Notes under the pieces: generated by a model
The model's database searches: none
Told to the model about the DNA's origin: nothing
What the model saw: only the letters and a program-made list of their open reading frames with translations
Assembly (NCBI RefSeq): GCF_001646945.1
Contig: NZ_LUTV01000007.1
Coordinates: 93,347 to 157,346, forward strand
DNA: 64,000 bases
Direction: 5' to 3'
From: Endozoicomonas ascidiicola
GTDB taxonomy: Bacteria > Pseudomonadota > Gammaproteobacteria > Pseudomonadales > Endozoicomonadaceae
Program-made: the position numbers and the translations under genes
Shown here: positions 17,986-27,029 of the stretch, piece by piece
Position numbering within the stretch: the stretch's first letter is position 1
Layout of the letters: each line of letters begins with the position of its first letter

Positions 17986-18459
17986 ATGGCGCTTTTGCTT
18001 ATGCCAACGGATGAACAGCTCAATACGTTTGCAGGCAACTTCATTAAGATGTTGCCTCATTGTCATCATTTAAATATGTCCCTTATTCATGCAGCGCCGG
18101 ACGGTGTCGAAATGGAGATGCCTTACGACACTCGTCTTGTGGGTAATCCGGAAACAGGTGTGATTCATTCCGGAGTCATTACGACGTTGATGGATTCATG
18201 CTCCGGGGTTGCGGTTTATGCCCGGCTCAGCAAAATGGAAGCCTGCCCAACACTGGATCTGCGAATTGATCACCTGACGACAGCGGAACCGGAAAAACCG
18301 ATTCGGGCATTTGCCGAGGTCTATCACATGACTGACTCTATGGTGTTTGTTCGTGGCGTGGCCTTTCAGGAGAGCAAAGAGAAACCGTTTGCTCATTCCA
18401 TTGGCACTTTTATGCGACTTGGAAAAGAAGGCTTGAGCCCTAAGGAGGGCAGGTCATGA
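17986..18459 (+). CDS. Hotdog-fold thioesterase (PaaI-like), first of a pair
   Basis: 157 residues from the ATG at 17986, or 152 from the ATG at 18001 (MPTDEQLNTFAG); neither has a good ribosome-binding site. The PaaI-type motif GVIHSGVITTLMDSCSGVAVY is the active-site helix with an acidic residue (Asp). DLRIDHLTTAEPEKPIRAFAEV forms the next strands. It probably hydrolyses acyl-CoA or aryl-CoA thioesters in the cytosol; substrate unknown. Its stop overlaps the start of the second thioesterase (ATGA), so the two are translationally coupled and may form a heteromer. Confidence 0.88.
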   Translation: MALLLMPTDEQLNTFAGNFIKMLPHCHHLNMSLIHAAPDGVEMEMPYDTRLVGNPETGVIHSGVITTLMDSCSGVAVYARLSKMEACPTLDLRIDHLTTAEPEKPIRAFAEVYHMTDSMVFVRGVAFQESKEKPFAHSIGTFMRLGKEGLSPKEGRS

Positions 18460-18911
18460 ATCGCCAGGAATTGGTTCAACAAATCATCACCGCCCGGGAA
18501 ACTCGGAACTTCAGTCTCCTTACTCAGGTTATTCCTTATGCAGAGCTGATCGGTGTGGAGTGTATGTCGGTGGGGGATGATGCGCTGTTCAGCTTAAAGT
18601 ATCAGCAAACGAATATCGGTAATCCCATTTTGCCTGCTATTCATGGTGGTGTGATCGGTGGGTTTATGGAGATGTCGGCGGCCTTGCATTTAATGCTGTT
18701 TATGGATGAGCCACGATTGCCTAAGATTGTGGATTTCTCCATTGATTATCTTCGCTCCGGTCAGCCCAAAGCGACTTATGCGCAATGTGAAGTTTGTCGT
18801 CAGGGGAGTCGAGTGGCCAATGTGTCGGTGACGGCATGGCAAAGTAAAAAAGAAGAGCCTATTGCCATTGCCAGAGGGCATTTCAAACTGTCCAGAGGTA
18901 ATGCCCTTTAG
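18456..18911 (+). CDS. Hotdog-fold thioesterase (PaaI-like), second of a pair
   Basis: 151 residues with a strong AAGGAGG ribosome-binding site inside the end of the preceding gene. The motif AIHGGVIGGFMEMSAALHLM is the PaaI-type active-site helix, with Glu in place of the Asp of its partner. IVDFSIDYLRSGQPKATYAQCEV is the following strand pair. The two proteins differ too much to be a recent duplication. A hairpin (GCCCTTT/AAAGGGC, 18903-18918) covers the stop codon and may help end the transcript. Confidence 0.88.
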   Translation: MNRQELVQQIITARETRNFSLLTQVIPYAELIGVECMSVGDDALFSLKYQQTNIGNPILPAIHGGVIGGFMEMSAALHLMLFMDEPRLPKIVDFSIDYLRSGQPKATYAQCEVCRQGSRVANVSVTAWQSKKEEPIAIARGHFKLSRGNAL

Positions 18912-18967
18912 AAAGGGCTTGCCTGTTAATTGGTGGCTGTATAGAGTCACGGCTTTTCTTTGTCTTC

Positions 18968-18987
18968 GGGGGGGGAGCTCCCCCCCC
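18968..18987. repeat. Perfect 20-bp palindrome G8-AGCT-C8
   Basis: Eight G, AGCT, eight C: a self-complementary sequence 27 bases upstream of usg. It could fold into an exceptionally stable hairpin in RNA or be a length-variable homopolymer site. Confidence 0.9.
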
Positions 18988-19013
18988 TATTTGACTGACA
19001 GGTTGCACTCCCC

Positions 19014-20027
19014 ATGAATCAAACTCTTAATATTGCCATTTCTGCAGCGGATACGCTGGCGGGTGAAACACTGGTTCGTCAGCTGGAAGAGCACTTGATG
19101 GATGGTCAGTCGTTGCCTGTGCTGAACCTTTATCTGATCAGTGAAAAAGCCGATGCCGTTTGCGAGTTGGAATTTCATGGCGAAGAATTGGAATACACCA
19201 GTGCAGATGCGGTGGATTTCTCCATGGTTAACTTTCTGATGATCCCGTCAGGTACTCAACGTAACGTGGAGCTGATGAGTCGAGCGGTTGAGAGTGGTTG
19301 TTATATTGTTGATGCTTCCCGGGGGGCGGCGGCACAAGGATATACTTTGCCGGTGATGCCTGGCTTTAATGAGCACTTTTTGTCAGAGGTGGCTGAGAAT
19401 CGTTACGCCGTGATGCCTTCTTCTATTGCTGCACCACTGTTGCCGTTAATACAGATGATTCATCAATACTGTTCCGTTAGTCGAATTAGTCTTGCGGTGA
19501 TGCAGTCAGTTGCTTCCCATGGCCGGATTGGGGTTGATGCTCTAAGAAAACAAACCATCGAGCTATTGAATGGTAAGCCTATTGAAAGCGAGCAGTTTGA
19601 TCATCGGCTGGCTTATAATCTTGTGCCGGAAAAAGCTTCAGAAGATGAAAACGGTAATGAATCCCTGATCAGTCACGAGTTAAGAATGGCTTTGGGTGAA
19701 GAAGTGGATATTCGTGTATCAGCAACCACCGTTCCTGTGTTTTTTGGCGACAGTTTTCTGGTGGATATTGATGCGGTGCAACCTTTTGAGTTGGAAGAGC
19801 TGAAAGCGGCTCTGGAAGAGTGGGGGGGAGTCTCTCTGCTGGCTGACGAGGAATTGCCAACAGTCGAGCGTATTGCGGGTTCAGATGAGATGTGCATTGG
19901 CAGAATACAGCAGGTTGGCACCTATAACAGTGGCTTGAGTTTTTGGGTTGTTGCCGATAGTTTGAACAGAGGGGCTGTACAGGCTGTTGAATTAGCAGGG
20001 TTATTGATCAAAGACTTGGCTAGATGA
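19014..20027 (+). CDS. usg: Aspartate-semialdehyde dehydrogenase-like protein Usg
   Basis: 337 residues, homologous to Asd but without its active-site Cys: the expected GNC(T/S) position reads AVMPSSIAAPLLPL. The N-terminal NAD-domain-like fold (LNIAISAADTLAGETLVRQL) and the dimerisation domain (SVASHGRIGVDALRKQTIELL, SATTVPVFFGDSF) are kept. Such Usg-1 proteins sit between asd and fimV/truA in many gammaproteobacteria. Their function is unknown. Weak ribosome-binding site (GGTTGCACTCCCC). Confidence 0.88.
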   Translation: MNQTLNIAISAADTLAGETLVRQLEEHLMDGQSLPVLNLYLISEKADAVCELEFHGEELEYTSADAVDFSMVNFLMIPSGTQRNVELMSRAVESGCYIVDASRGAAAQGYTLPVMPGFNEHFLSEVAENRYAVMPSSIAAPLLPLIQMIHQYCSVSRISLAVMQSVASHGRIGVDALRKQTIELLNGKPIESEQFDHRLAYNLVPEKASEDENGNESLISHELRMALGEEVDIRVSATTVPVFFGDSFLVDIDAVQPFELEELKAALEEWGGVSLLADEELPTVERIAGSDEMCIGRIQQVGTYNSGLSFWVVADSLNRGAVQAVELAGLLIKDLAR

Positions 20028-20295
20028 TACCGTAAGTACATTGCGTATGATGTGAAAATAACGGGTAAGGAAATTTTTTTGTCCTGTAAATCACGGTATT
20101 AAAATAGAGCTGTAGCCACGGGCTGCCTATCCGAAGTAAAATGTTTTTTGACATTTTCAGATGGTTAGGCACCGGTCGGGTTTCGATAAGCGCAGCTATT
20201 TTCAATTTTGTCCATTGCAGCTTCGGGCCCTTTATATTTGGTGGCCTCTGGAGACAAAAGGCGCTGGCAGCCTATGTATATAACAAGGATTCACA

Positions 20296-22698
20296 ATGAG
20301 ACTGCATAAACTTGTAGTAGTGATGGCAGCATTGGCAGGGAGTATTGCCCCGCTGAGCGCCAGTGCATTAGGCATGGGGGAAGTGAAACTCTACTCCTCT
20401 CTGAACCAGCCACTCATGGCAGAAATTGAGTTAACGCAGGTTCGGGAGCTTACCCGAAATGAAATACTGTCTAACTTGGCCAGCAAGGTGGATTTTCAGC
20501 GTGCGGGAATTGAACGCCCATTCATGCTCAGTGGTTTGAAGTTTCGAACAGAAGTAGGCCCTAATGGTAATGGCATCATCAAAGTTACCAGCACCAAACC
20601 GATCCATGAACCTTTCCTGAACTTTCTGGTAGAAGTCCACTGGCCAAGTGGTCGACTTTTGAAAGAATATACCCTGTTACTGGATCCACCGGCATTTAAT
20701 GGCCAGTTGATGGCTCCGGTAGATCAGGCGGTTTCAGATGCAACACCCTACGGTGTAACGCCGGTGACGGATACGCCTGTGTTGCCTCAATCTTCCAGTG
20801 TTAATACGAGCGCAAGCCAATCTACGGGAGGGGATGATAATTCTTCGCGTAGTACTCAGTCTTCAACAGTTACCACAGGGCGTCTGGATCGACCCAAAAC
20901 TAATTTTTCATCGCCATCATCGTCCGGAAATCAATCAGATGGCCCGGATACTTATCGGGTCAATCGTAATGACAGTCTCTGGGAAATTGCCCGTGATGTC
21001 AGACCGGGAAGCGATCTCAGTATTCAACAGACCATGGTGGCCATTCAGCGTGCCAATCCTCAGGCATTTATTGATGACAATATTAATCGTCTGAAAACGG
21101 GACAGGTGCTTCGAATTCCGAGCCGTAACCAGATCACCAGTATTGCGATGGGCGAGGCGATAAGTGACGTTTCCCGGCAAAATAGCGAGTGGGCGGGGAG
21201 AAGTCAGGTCGCTCAGATCGATGCGACCCGGGTTACGTCGCCTGTAGCAGAAGATAAGCGGACAACCAATTCTGATGGCACGCTGGCGATCGTCACTCCG
21301 GACGGTTCCACAGGCCGTGGTCAGGATTTAGGTGGTGGTTCTGTTGAGAACGAAGCGGGGTTGCAAACTGAGCTGGCCATGACCCGTGAGCAGATGGATA
21401 AGGTCAGTCGTGAGAATGCCGAATTAAAGAGCCGCCTGGGCAGTCTGGATGAACAGATTGAAACCCTTGAGCGCCTTTTGGTCGTTAAGGAAGATCAGCT
21501 GGCTGCGTTGCAAAATCAGGGGGACCTTCAACCGGAAGAGAGCCTTCAGCCTGACGAAAGCCTTCAGCCGCAAGAGGCAGATCTGGGTGTTGTGGTCAAT
21601 GAACCTCCACCGGCTCCAAAGCCTGAGCCAATGCCAGAACCTTTACCTGAGCCTGTAGCTCCAGATGATTTCCAGATGGAAAAAACGGGCTTTGTTAGCT
21701 TCCTGCTTGGAAATCCTATTTTGCTTGCAGCGCTGGGCGTATTGCCTTTTGGAGCGGCTATTCTCCTGTTCCTGAGAAATCGCAAAAAAAAACAGGAAGA
21801 AGCGGACGAGGATGATGACTTTCAAGCATTAGATCTGGTGCCAGCGTCTGGTAATCTTCAGTCAACGGTCAGTGGAGACGACCAGTTAAAGTTTGATGAA
21901 GCGCTGAATATTGATGATTCCGTCGTTGACGATATTGACAGTGGTGTCACCACCCAGCAAACACAGGATGTCATCAGTGAGGCTGATATTTATATTGCCT
22001 ACGGCCATCTGGATCAGGCGGAGGAGTTGGTGCAGCAAGCGATTGCCAACGAGCCTGGACGTGCTGACCTGAAAGCGAAACTGGCTGAGATTTATGCGGA
22101 AGCGGGTGATCAGGTAAAGTTTGATCAGGCTGTCAGTGCTGTCCAGGCTACTGGTGATGCAACCGCTGTTCAGGCTGCAGAAGGGTTCCGATCTCATTTT
22201 CCGAACAGCGCTGAACTAAATGCTTCACCCGCCGCACCTCAACAGGATGAGCTGCCAGAGTTTGACTTAAGTGAGTTCGACTCAGACGTGACAACCGATG
22301 ATGCCTCTGACTCCGGTGATCTTGAGTTTGACTTGGATGGCTTTGGTAGTGAGCCAGAGCCTGCGCCTGCAGCAACACCTGCAGCAGCTGAAGATGATTT
22401 CAATCTTGATGACATAGATTTTGGCTTTGATGTTGAAGATGATAATTCTGTCGGTCAGGATATTGAAGCAGCCTTTTCTGATGACGGTGGCTCGAGCTTT
22501 GAAGAGTCGCTGGATGATGATCTCGATTTTATGGACGATGGTGATGAAGCATCCACTAAGTTGGATCTGGCCAGAGCTTATATGGATATGGGTGATATGG
22601 AAGGCGCGGCCTCGATTCTTCAGGAAGTGGTTGAGCAGGGCAGTGATGAGCAGAAGCAGGAGGCAAATGATCTTCTTCAAGCAGCCGGCGTGAGCTGA
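20296..22698 (+). CDS. fimV: FimV-type peptidoglycan-binding polar hub protein
   Basis: 800 residues. FimV/HubP proteins organise the cell pole and are needed for type IV pilus secretin assembly and twitching. Signal peptide: residues 1-24 (ending ASALG). FimV N-terminal domain at ~25-140 (VKLYSSLNQPLMAEIEL). LysM domain at ~218-270 (YRVNRNDSLWEIARDV). Coiled coil at ~355-410, then short QPEESLQPDESLQP repeats and a Pro-rich stretch. Membrane helix at ~472-494, followed by a long acidic cytoplasmic region with TPR-like helices (SEADIYIAYGHLDQAEEL). The conserved C-terminal TPR is at ~745-800 (TKLDLARAYMDMGDMEGA). AAGGAT precedes the ATG. Domain content and the usg-fimV-truA context agree. Confidence 0.95.
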   Translation: MRLHKLVVVMAALAGSIAPLSASALGMGEVKLYSSLNQPLMAEIELTQVRELTRNEILSNLASKVDFQRAGIERPFMLSGLKFRTEVGPNGNGIIKVTSTKPIHEPFLNFLVEVHWPSGRLLKEYTLLLDPPAFNGQLMAPVDQAVSDATPYGVTPVTDTPVLPQSSSVNTSASQSTGGDDNSSRSTQSSTVTTGRLDRPKTNFSSPSSSGNQSDGPDTYRVNRNDSLWEIARDVRPGSDLSIQQTMVAIQRANPQAFIDDNINRLKTGQVLRIPSRNQITSIAMGEAISDVSRQNSEWAGRSQVAQIDATRVTSPVAEDKRTTNSDGTLAIVTPDGSTGRGQDLGGGSVENEAGLQTELAMTREQMDKVSRENAELKSRLGSLDEQIETLERLLVVKEDQLAALQNQGDLQPEESLQPDESLQPQEADLGVVVNEPPPAPKPEPMPEPLPEPVAPDDFQMEKTGFVSFLLGNPILLAALGVLPFGAAILLFLRNRKKKQEEADEDDDFQALDLVPASGNLQSTVSGDDQLKFDEALNIDDSVVDDIDSGVTTQQTQDVISEADIYIAYGHLDQAEELVQQAIANEPGRADLKAKLAEIYAEAGDQVKFDQAVSAVQATGDATAVQAAEGFRSHFPNSAELNASPAAPQQDELPEFDLSEFDSDVTTDDASDSGDLEFDLDGFGSEPEPAPAATPAAAEDDFNLDDIDFGFDVEDDNSVGQDIEAAFSDDGGSSFEESLDDDLDFMDDGDEASTKLDLARAYMDMGDMEGAASILQEVVEQGSDEQKQEANDLLQAAGVS

Positions 22699-22740
22699 TT
22701 GGTTTTGCAGGCTTGCTAGTAAAAGTGCAGTATAAAAAAT

Positions 22741-22768
22741 GGCAGCTACCTGTTATCGGGTAACTGCC
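22741..22768. terminator. Bidirectional terminator between fimV and the coiled-coil gene
   Basis: GGCAGCTACC and GGTAACTGCC form a stem with one mismatch, in the gap between two convergent genes. A-runs and T-rich bases flank it. Confidence 0.7.
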
Positions 22769-22800
22769 ATTGCTTTATTTGGGCGTTTACTTGGAGGGGA

Positions 22801-24000
22801 TTAAGTAATAGAACGCCCAAATGTTGCCAGGTTAAATACTCTGCTTACACTGCTTGGTAAATAAGATTGAAGACCAAAGCTCCATGTGGAAAGAGTGCTT
22901 TCCGGTGCAGCCAATTCTTTCTTTCTTTTCAAGAGTTTTTTTGGTTCTGGCTTCTCCTCATGCATCAAGCCATCGTCAACGTTGCTGCCTAGTAATGTTC
23001 GATCTTTACAGTTCATTAATACTGCATTGTTATGCCTTAAATGCGCTATCGTCTTCTCATTTGCTACTGAGATATTGTTAATTGTTGATTGAAGCTCACT
23101 ATTTTGAGCGGACAACTTCGTTGCTTTATCCTCAGCTTGATGAAGCTTTTTGACTAGCTCCTCATTTCTGAATGATGAAATGTCTTGCTGTGCTCCCAGC
23201 ATGGCGTTCATAACCATTCGTTCACTCAGTGAATCAATCTGCAGGTCTTTCATTGAACTTTTATACATGGCAGAGAGCTGTACTAATTTCTCTTTCATGG
23301 ATTGAATGTGCTTTTGACACTGCATCAACGTTGCTCTTGTTTCGTCTAATAATAAATCCTTTCCGGACAATTGATTTTCCAGGTTGGTAATTTCCTTCTC
23401 CTGTTCTTCAACCTCTTCTACGGTTCTTTTAAGCGATAAGGACATACCAAGCTTGTTCATTTCAGCATCATGTAACTGGTTGCTAAGCTCCTTTATTCGG
23501 TTTTGTTGCGCTGTAATCCCGTTGGAAATTTCTAGAATGCGCTGGTCTGGCTCAATGTGTATGCGTTTTCCTTTTTTGGCAGGAGCTTGTTCATAGCTTT
23601 TCAGTGTCAGTTTCCTTTTCATGACAGGATTTGTTGATACTGTTGTAGATGCACCCTCAGCAGTTTCCAGCTTAAGCAAGAATGGATCTATGTCGTCCGA
23701 TGTTAAGCTAGACTGCGACGGTGAGCTGGGCATTGAGTGGCAACCGCTATCACGGCGAGAAAATGCTTTGTCAAAGTCGGTAGCGCTGTTTTGTCTGTTA
23801 TCAAGTGACAAGGGCGCCAGGTTGTTGAAAGCTTTTTGTTGATCCTTGTCTTGTTTGATAAATGGGCTGCCAGATACCGCTTTTTTAGCCACTACTCTGC
23901 TGTAACTCATAGCCTGACGGGGTGGCTTGCTGTCTTTGGAGTGATGCTCAAATTGATTGACTAATGTTGCAAACTTGCCTGTTAGTAGATTCGATTTCAT
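22801..24000 (-). CDS. Unknown coiled-coil protein with disordered N-terminus (effector-like)
   Basis: 399 residues; not recognised as a known family. Residues 1-130 are low-complexity and rich in Ser and basic residues (SGCHSMPSSPSQSSLTSDD). A strongly basic cluster, PAKKGKRIHIEP, lies near 140-150 and resembles a eukaryotic nuclear localisation signal. From ~155 to ~325 the heptad pattern predicts a long coiled coil (QNRIKELSNQLHDAE, VEEQEKEITNLENQL). A second basic patch follows, KKLLKRKKELAAP, near residue 355. There is no signal peptide or membrane helix. GGGGGGAAATAAAA precedes the ATG. It lies between fimV and truA, which are adjacent in relatives, so it is an insertion in conserved order. 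A host-directed effector or cytoskeletal role is inference only. Confidence 0.7.
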   Translation of the reverse strand: MKSNLLTGKFATLVNQFEHHSKDSKPPRQAMSYSRVVAKKAVSGSPFIKQDKDQQKAFNNLAPLSLDNRQNSATDFDKAFSRRDSGCHSMPSSPSQSSLTSDDIDPFLLKLETAEGASTTVSTNPVMKRKLTLKSYEQAPAKKGKRIHIEPDQRILEISNGITAQQNRIKELSNQLHDAEMNKLGMSLSLKRTVEEVEEQEKEITNLENQLSGKDLLLDETRATLMQCQKHIQSMKEKLVQLSAMYKSSMKDLQIDSLSERMVMNAMLGAQQDISSFRNEELVKKLHQAEDKATKLSAQNSELQSTINNISVANEKTIAHLRHNNAVLMNCKDRTLLGSNVDDGLMHEEKPEPKKLLKRKKELAAPESTLSTWSFGLQSYLPSSVSRVFNLATFGRSIT

Positions 24001-24224
24001 TTTTATTTCCCCCCCTCTTATCGTGAGACATCAAATTCAGGCGCTTCAAAATAATGAAGACTACGATCTTTAGTCTTGAAATAGATGCTCAATTCGTTGT
24101 GATGAGAAGACTTTATTACTGAATGCCTGTTGCAAACAATTAGACTTTGTGCTGATTTAGACGTTGGTATAAGGACTTTGATTGGTTAGAATCCACTCCT
24201 TTCGGTTTAAGGTTGACAGAGTTC

Positions 24225-25028
24225 ATGCCTCGTTTCGCCGCCAGTATTCAATATGATGGCTCTCACTATTTTGGGTGGCAAAGTCTTAAAACAGGCTTGC
24301 CAACCGTTCAAGCTGCGGTCGAAAAATCGCTTTCAACAGTGGCTGATCATCCGGTATCGGTGGTTTGTGCAGGCAGAACCGATGCACGGGTTCATGGCTC
24401 CAATCAGATTATTCATTTTGATTCAGATTCTGTCCGTACGGAGCGGGGTTGGGCTTATGGCGCCAATGCCAATTTACCCGATGATATTGCGGTCAATTGG
24501 GTTAAGCCGGTTTCAGATGATTTTCATGCCCGTTTTTCAGCAAAGTGGCGTCGATATCGATATGTGATTTATAACCATCCTATTCGTCCGGCACACTTGT
24601 CCAAAGGTGTCACCTGGAATTACCGGCCTTTGGATGTGGCGCGGATGAAAGAGGCGGCAGAATACTTAAAAGGTGAACACGATTTTACCTCGTATCGAGC
24701 CATTCAGTGTCAGGCAAAAAATCCGGTGCGCACCATCACCCGTATGGATATCTCCCGCCATGGCCCGTTGATTGTGATCGATGTGCAGGCGAATGCTTTT
24801 CTACACCATATGATTCGTAATTTTGCGGGTGTTTTAATGGCAATTGGTTGCGGTAAACGGGAGCCAATCTGGGCAAAGGTAGTGCTGGATGCCCGTGACC
24901 GTGGCCAGGGTGGTGTCACCGCGTCTCCCTGTGGTCTCTATTTTATTGATGTTGGTTATGATGATGTGTTTGGTTTGCCTGAGAGCGAATCGAATCCGCA
25001 CTTTATTGCTCCGCTGCTCCCCCTTTGA
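24225..25028 (+). CDS. truA: tRNA pseudouridine(38-40) synthase
   Basis: Forms pseudouridine at positions 38-40 of the tRNA anticodon arm. 267 residues from the ATG at 24225 (MPRFAASIQYDGSHYFGWQ). The TTG at 24213 is not supported by homology. Catalytic Asp53 lies in CAGRTDARVHGSNQ. Other motifs: DFHARFSAKWRRYRYVI, GEHDFTSYRA and AFLHHMIRNFAGVLMAIG. Followed by trpF as in Pseudomonas. Confidence 0.96.
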   Translation: MPRFAASIQYDGSHYFGWQSLKTGLPTVQAAVEKSLSTVADHPVSVVCAGRTDARVHGSNQIIHFDSDSVRTERGWAYGANANLPDDIAVNWVKPVSDDFHARFSAKWRRYRYVIYNHPIRPAHLSKGVTWNYRPLDVARMKEAAEYLKGEHDFTSYRAIQCQAKNPVRTITRMDISRHGPLIVIDVQANAFLHHMIRNFAGVLMAIGCGKREPIWAKVVLDARDRGQGGVTASPCGLYFIDVGYDDVFGLPESESNPHFIAPLLPL

Positions 25029-25156
25029 ATTGCTGGTAAGAACGACGAGCGACACTGGAGAGGAGAGGAAAGGAGAGTGCAGTATTTACCGAAAGGTTCT
25101 GATACTATCAACAATCTTTGTGCCTCCTTAACCGAAGACGGGAAAAGTAGACGGAA

Positions 25157-25777
25157 ATGGATGTAACTCCCCGTATCAAAATTTGCGGAATTACCCGGCC
25201 TGAAGATGGTCTAATCGCCGTAGAAAACGGTGCAGACGCCCTTGGGCTGGTGTTCTATGCCAAAAGCGCCCGTTATGTTACAGCGGAGCAGGCGGCTGAA
25301 ATTGTTTCAGTATTACCGCCGTTTGTCAGCGTCGTGGGTTTGTTTGTGGATGCACAAGAAGCACTGATTCAATCGGTTATAGATACGGTGCCGTTGTCTT
25401 TACTTCAGTTTCACGGTAAAGAAACAGAGGCCGAGTGTTCCCGTTGGGGAATGCGCTATTTGAAAGCCTTTCGGGTCAGGCCTGATCATTCGGTTGAAGA
25501 CATGGTCACGCCCTATCACTCGGCTTCAGGCTACTTGCTGGACAGCTACAAACCCGGCGAACCGGGCGGCACTGGGGAATCATTCGATTGGGAATTAATT
25601 CCCCGATCGTTGAGCAAGCCTGTCATTCTGGCAGGTGGGTTAAGTCCTGATAACGTTAATCAGGCAATTAACAGGGTTCGACCCTATGGAGTTGATGTCA
25701 GCAGCGGCGTGGAAGCTCGCCCTGGCATTAAGGATCACGACAAAATCAAAGCCTTTATGAAGGCGGCGGGAAGATGA
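25157..25777 (+). CDS. trpF: Phosphoribosylanthranilate isomerase
   Basis: Third step of tryptophan synthesis: Amadori rearrangement of phosphoribosylanthranilate to CdRP. 206 residues. [13 protein letters not shown] carries the catalytic Cys; VGLFVDAQ and [10 protein letters not shown] are barrel strands; [12 protein letters not shown], followed by [16 protein letters not shown], forms the phosphate site with the catalytic Asp. It overlaps trpB by four bases (ATGA), so the two are translationally coupled. Confidence 0.97.
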   Translation: MDVTPRIKICGITRPEDGLIAVENGADALGLVFYAKSARYVTAEQAAEIVSVLPPFVSVVGLFVDAQEALIQSVIDTVPLSLLQFHGKETEAECSRWGMRYLKAFRVRPDHSVEDMVTPYHSASGYLLDSYKPGEPGGTGESFDWELIPRSLSKPVILAGGLSPDNVNQAINRVRPYGVDVSSGVEARPGIKDHDKIKAFMKAAGR

Positions 25778-27018
25778 TGGTCGATCAAAAGAAAAGTGAT
25801 GTCTTGTTTAATGGTCATTATGACCAGCCGGATCTGATGGGCCATTTTGGCCGGTTCGGCGGCCGTTTTGTAGCTGAAACGCTGATGGGTGCTCTGGAAG
25901 ATCTGGACAACACCTGGCGTGAGCTCTGGCAAGACAAGGCGTTTCAGGCGGATTTTGATCGGGATCTGGCGGACTTTGTTGGCCGTCCATCTCCGCTCTA
26001 TTTAGCTGAACGCTGGACCAATGAGCGCGGCGGCGCAAAAATCTACCTGAAAAGGGAAGACCTGAATCATACCGGCGCCCACAAAATTAACCATGCGGTA
26101 GGTCAAGCATTGCTGGCCAAGCACATGGGCAAAACCCGGATTATTGCGGAAACCGGCGCCGGTCAACACGGTGTTGCTTCGGCCACGGTAGCCGCTCGCC
26201 TTGGGTTAGAGTGTGTGGTGTATATGGGCGCTAAAGACGTAAAACGTCAGGCTCTTAACGTGTATCGTATGAAGCTGCTCGGCGCTACCGTGATTCCAGT
26301 TGAGACCGGTTCCCAGACGTTGAAAGATGCCATTAATGAAGCACTTCGTGACTGGGTGGCCCGTCCGGAAGATACCTTCTATTTATTAGGTACGGTGTGT
26401 GGCCCGTCTCCTTATCCTGAAATGGTGCGTAACCTGCAAAGCATTATTGGCCGTGAAGCCAGACAGCAGATTATGACTAAGGAGGGAAAGCTGCCTGATG
26501 CCCTGGTCGCCTGCGTCGGTGGCGGCTCCAATGCGATGGGGCTGTTCCATGAATTTATTAAAGATACCTCGGTCAAGCTGTACGGTGTTGAAGCTGCTGG
26601 CCATGGTATTCACACAGATAAACATGCAGCACGCATGAGTTCCGGTCGCCCCGGCGTTTTGCAGGGTGCCAGAACCTATCTGATGACCGATGAGCACGGC
26701 CAGATTATTGAAAGCCATTCTGTGTCTGCCGGTTTGGATTACCCAGGCGTTGGACCAGAGCACAGTTACCTCAAGGATATTGGTCGAGCAGAGTATCCTG
26801 CTGCCACAGACGATGAAGCGCTGGATGCGTTCAGAAAGCTCACTCGTCTCGAAGGCATTATGCCGGCGCTGGAAAGTGCTCATGCCCTTGCCTACGTGGA
26901 TAAATTGGCTCCGACCATGGATAAAGATCAGATCATCATCTGCAACTTATCCGGCCGTGGTGATAAGGATATTCATACCGTTGCCGAGATCGACGGCCTT
27001 GATGGGTTTGAAGAGTAA
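25774..27018 (+). CDS. trpB: Tryptophan synthase, beta subunit
   Basis: PLP enzyme joining indole and serine to make tryptophan, in a complex with TrpA. 414 residues. The N-terminal [16 protein letters not shown] signature is present, and the PLP Lys is residue 104 in [15 protein letters not shown]. Catalytic Glu is in [10 protein letters not shown]; the phosphate-binding loop is [12 protein letters not shown]; the C-terminal NLSGRGDKD is intact. It overlaps trpF and is followed by trpA after 11 bases. Confidence 0.98.
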   Translation: MMVDQKKSDVLFNGHYDQPDLMGHFGRFGGRFVAETLMGALEDLDNTWRELWQDKAFQADFDRDLADFVGRPSPLYLAERWTNERGGAKIYLKREDLNHTGAHKINHAVGQALLAKHMGKTRIIAETGAGQHGVASATVAARLGLECVVYMGAKDVKRQALNVYRMKLLGATVIPVETGSQTLKDAINEALRDWVARPEDTFYLLGTVCGPSPYPEMVRNLQSIIGREARQQIMTKEGKLPDALVACVGGGSNAMGLFHEFIKDTSVKLYGVEAAGHGIHTDKHAARMSSGRPGVLQGARTYLMTDEHGQIIESHSVSAGLDYPGVGPEHSYLKDIGRAEYPAATDDEALDAFRKLTRLEGIMPALESAHALAYVDKLAPTMDKDQIIICNLSGRGDKDIHTVAEIDGLDGFEE

Positions 27019-27029
27019 GGAATGCCAGA

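Noticed and set aside
25028-25156. trp leader/attenuator before trpF
   Set aside because: No Trp-codon leader peptide or paired terminator/antiterminator; only a purine-rich tract (25056-25077).
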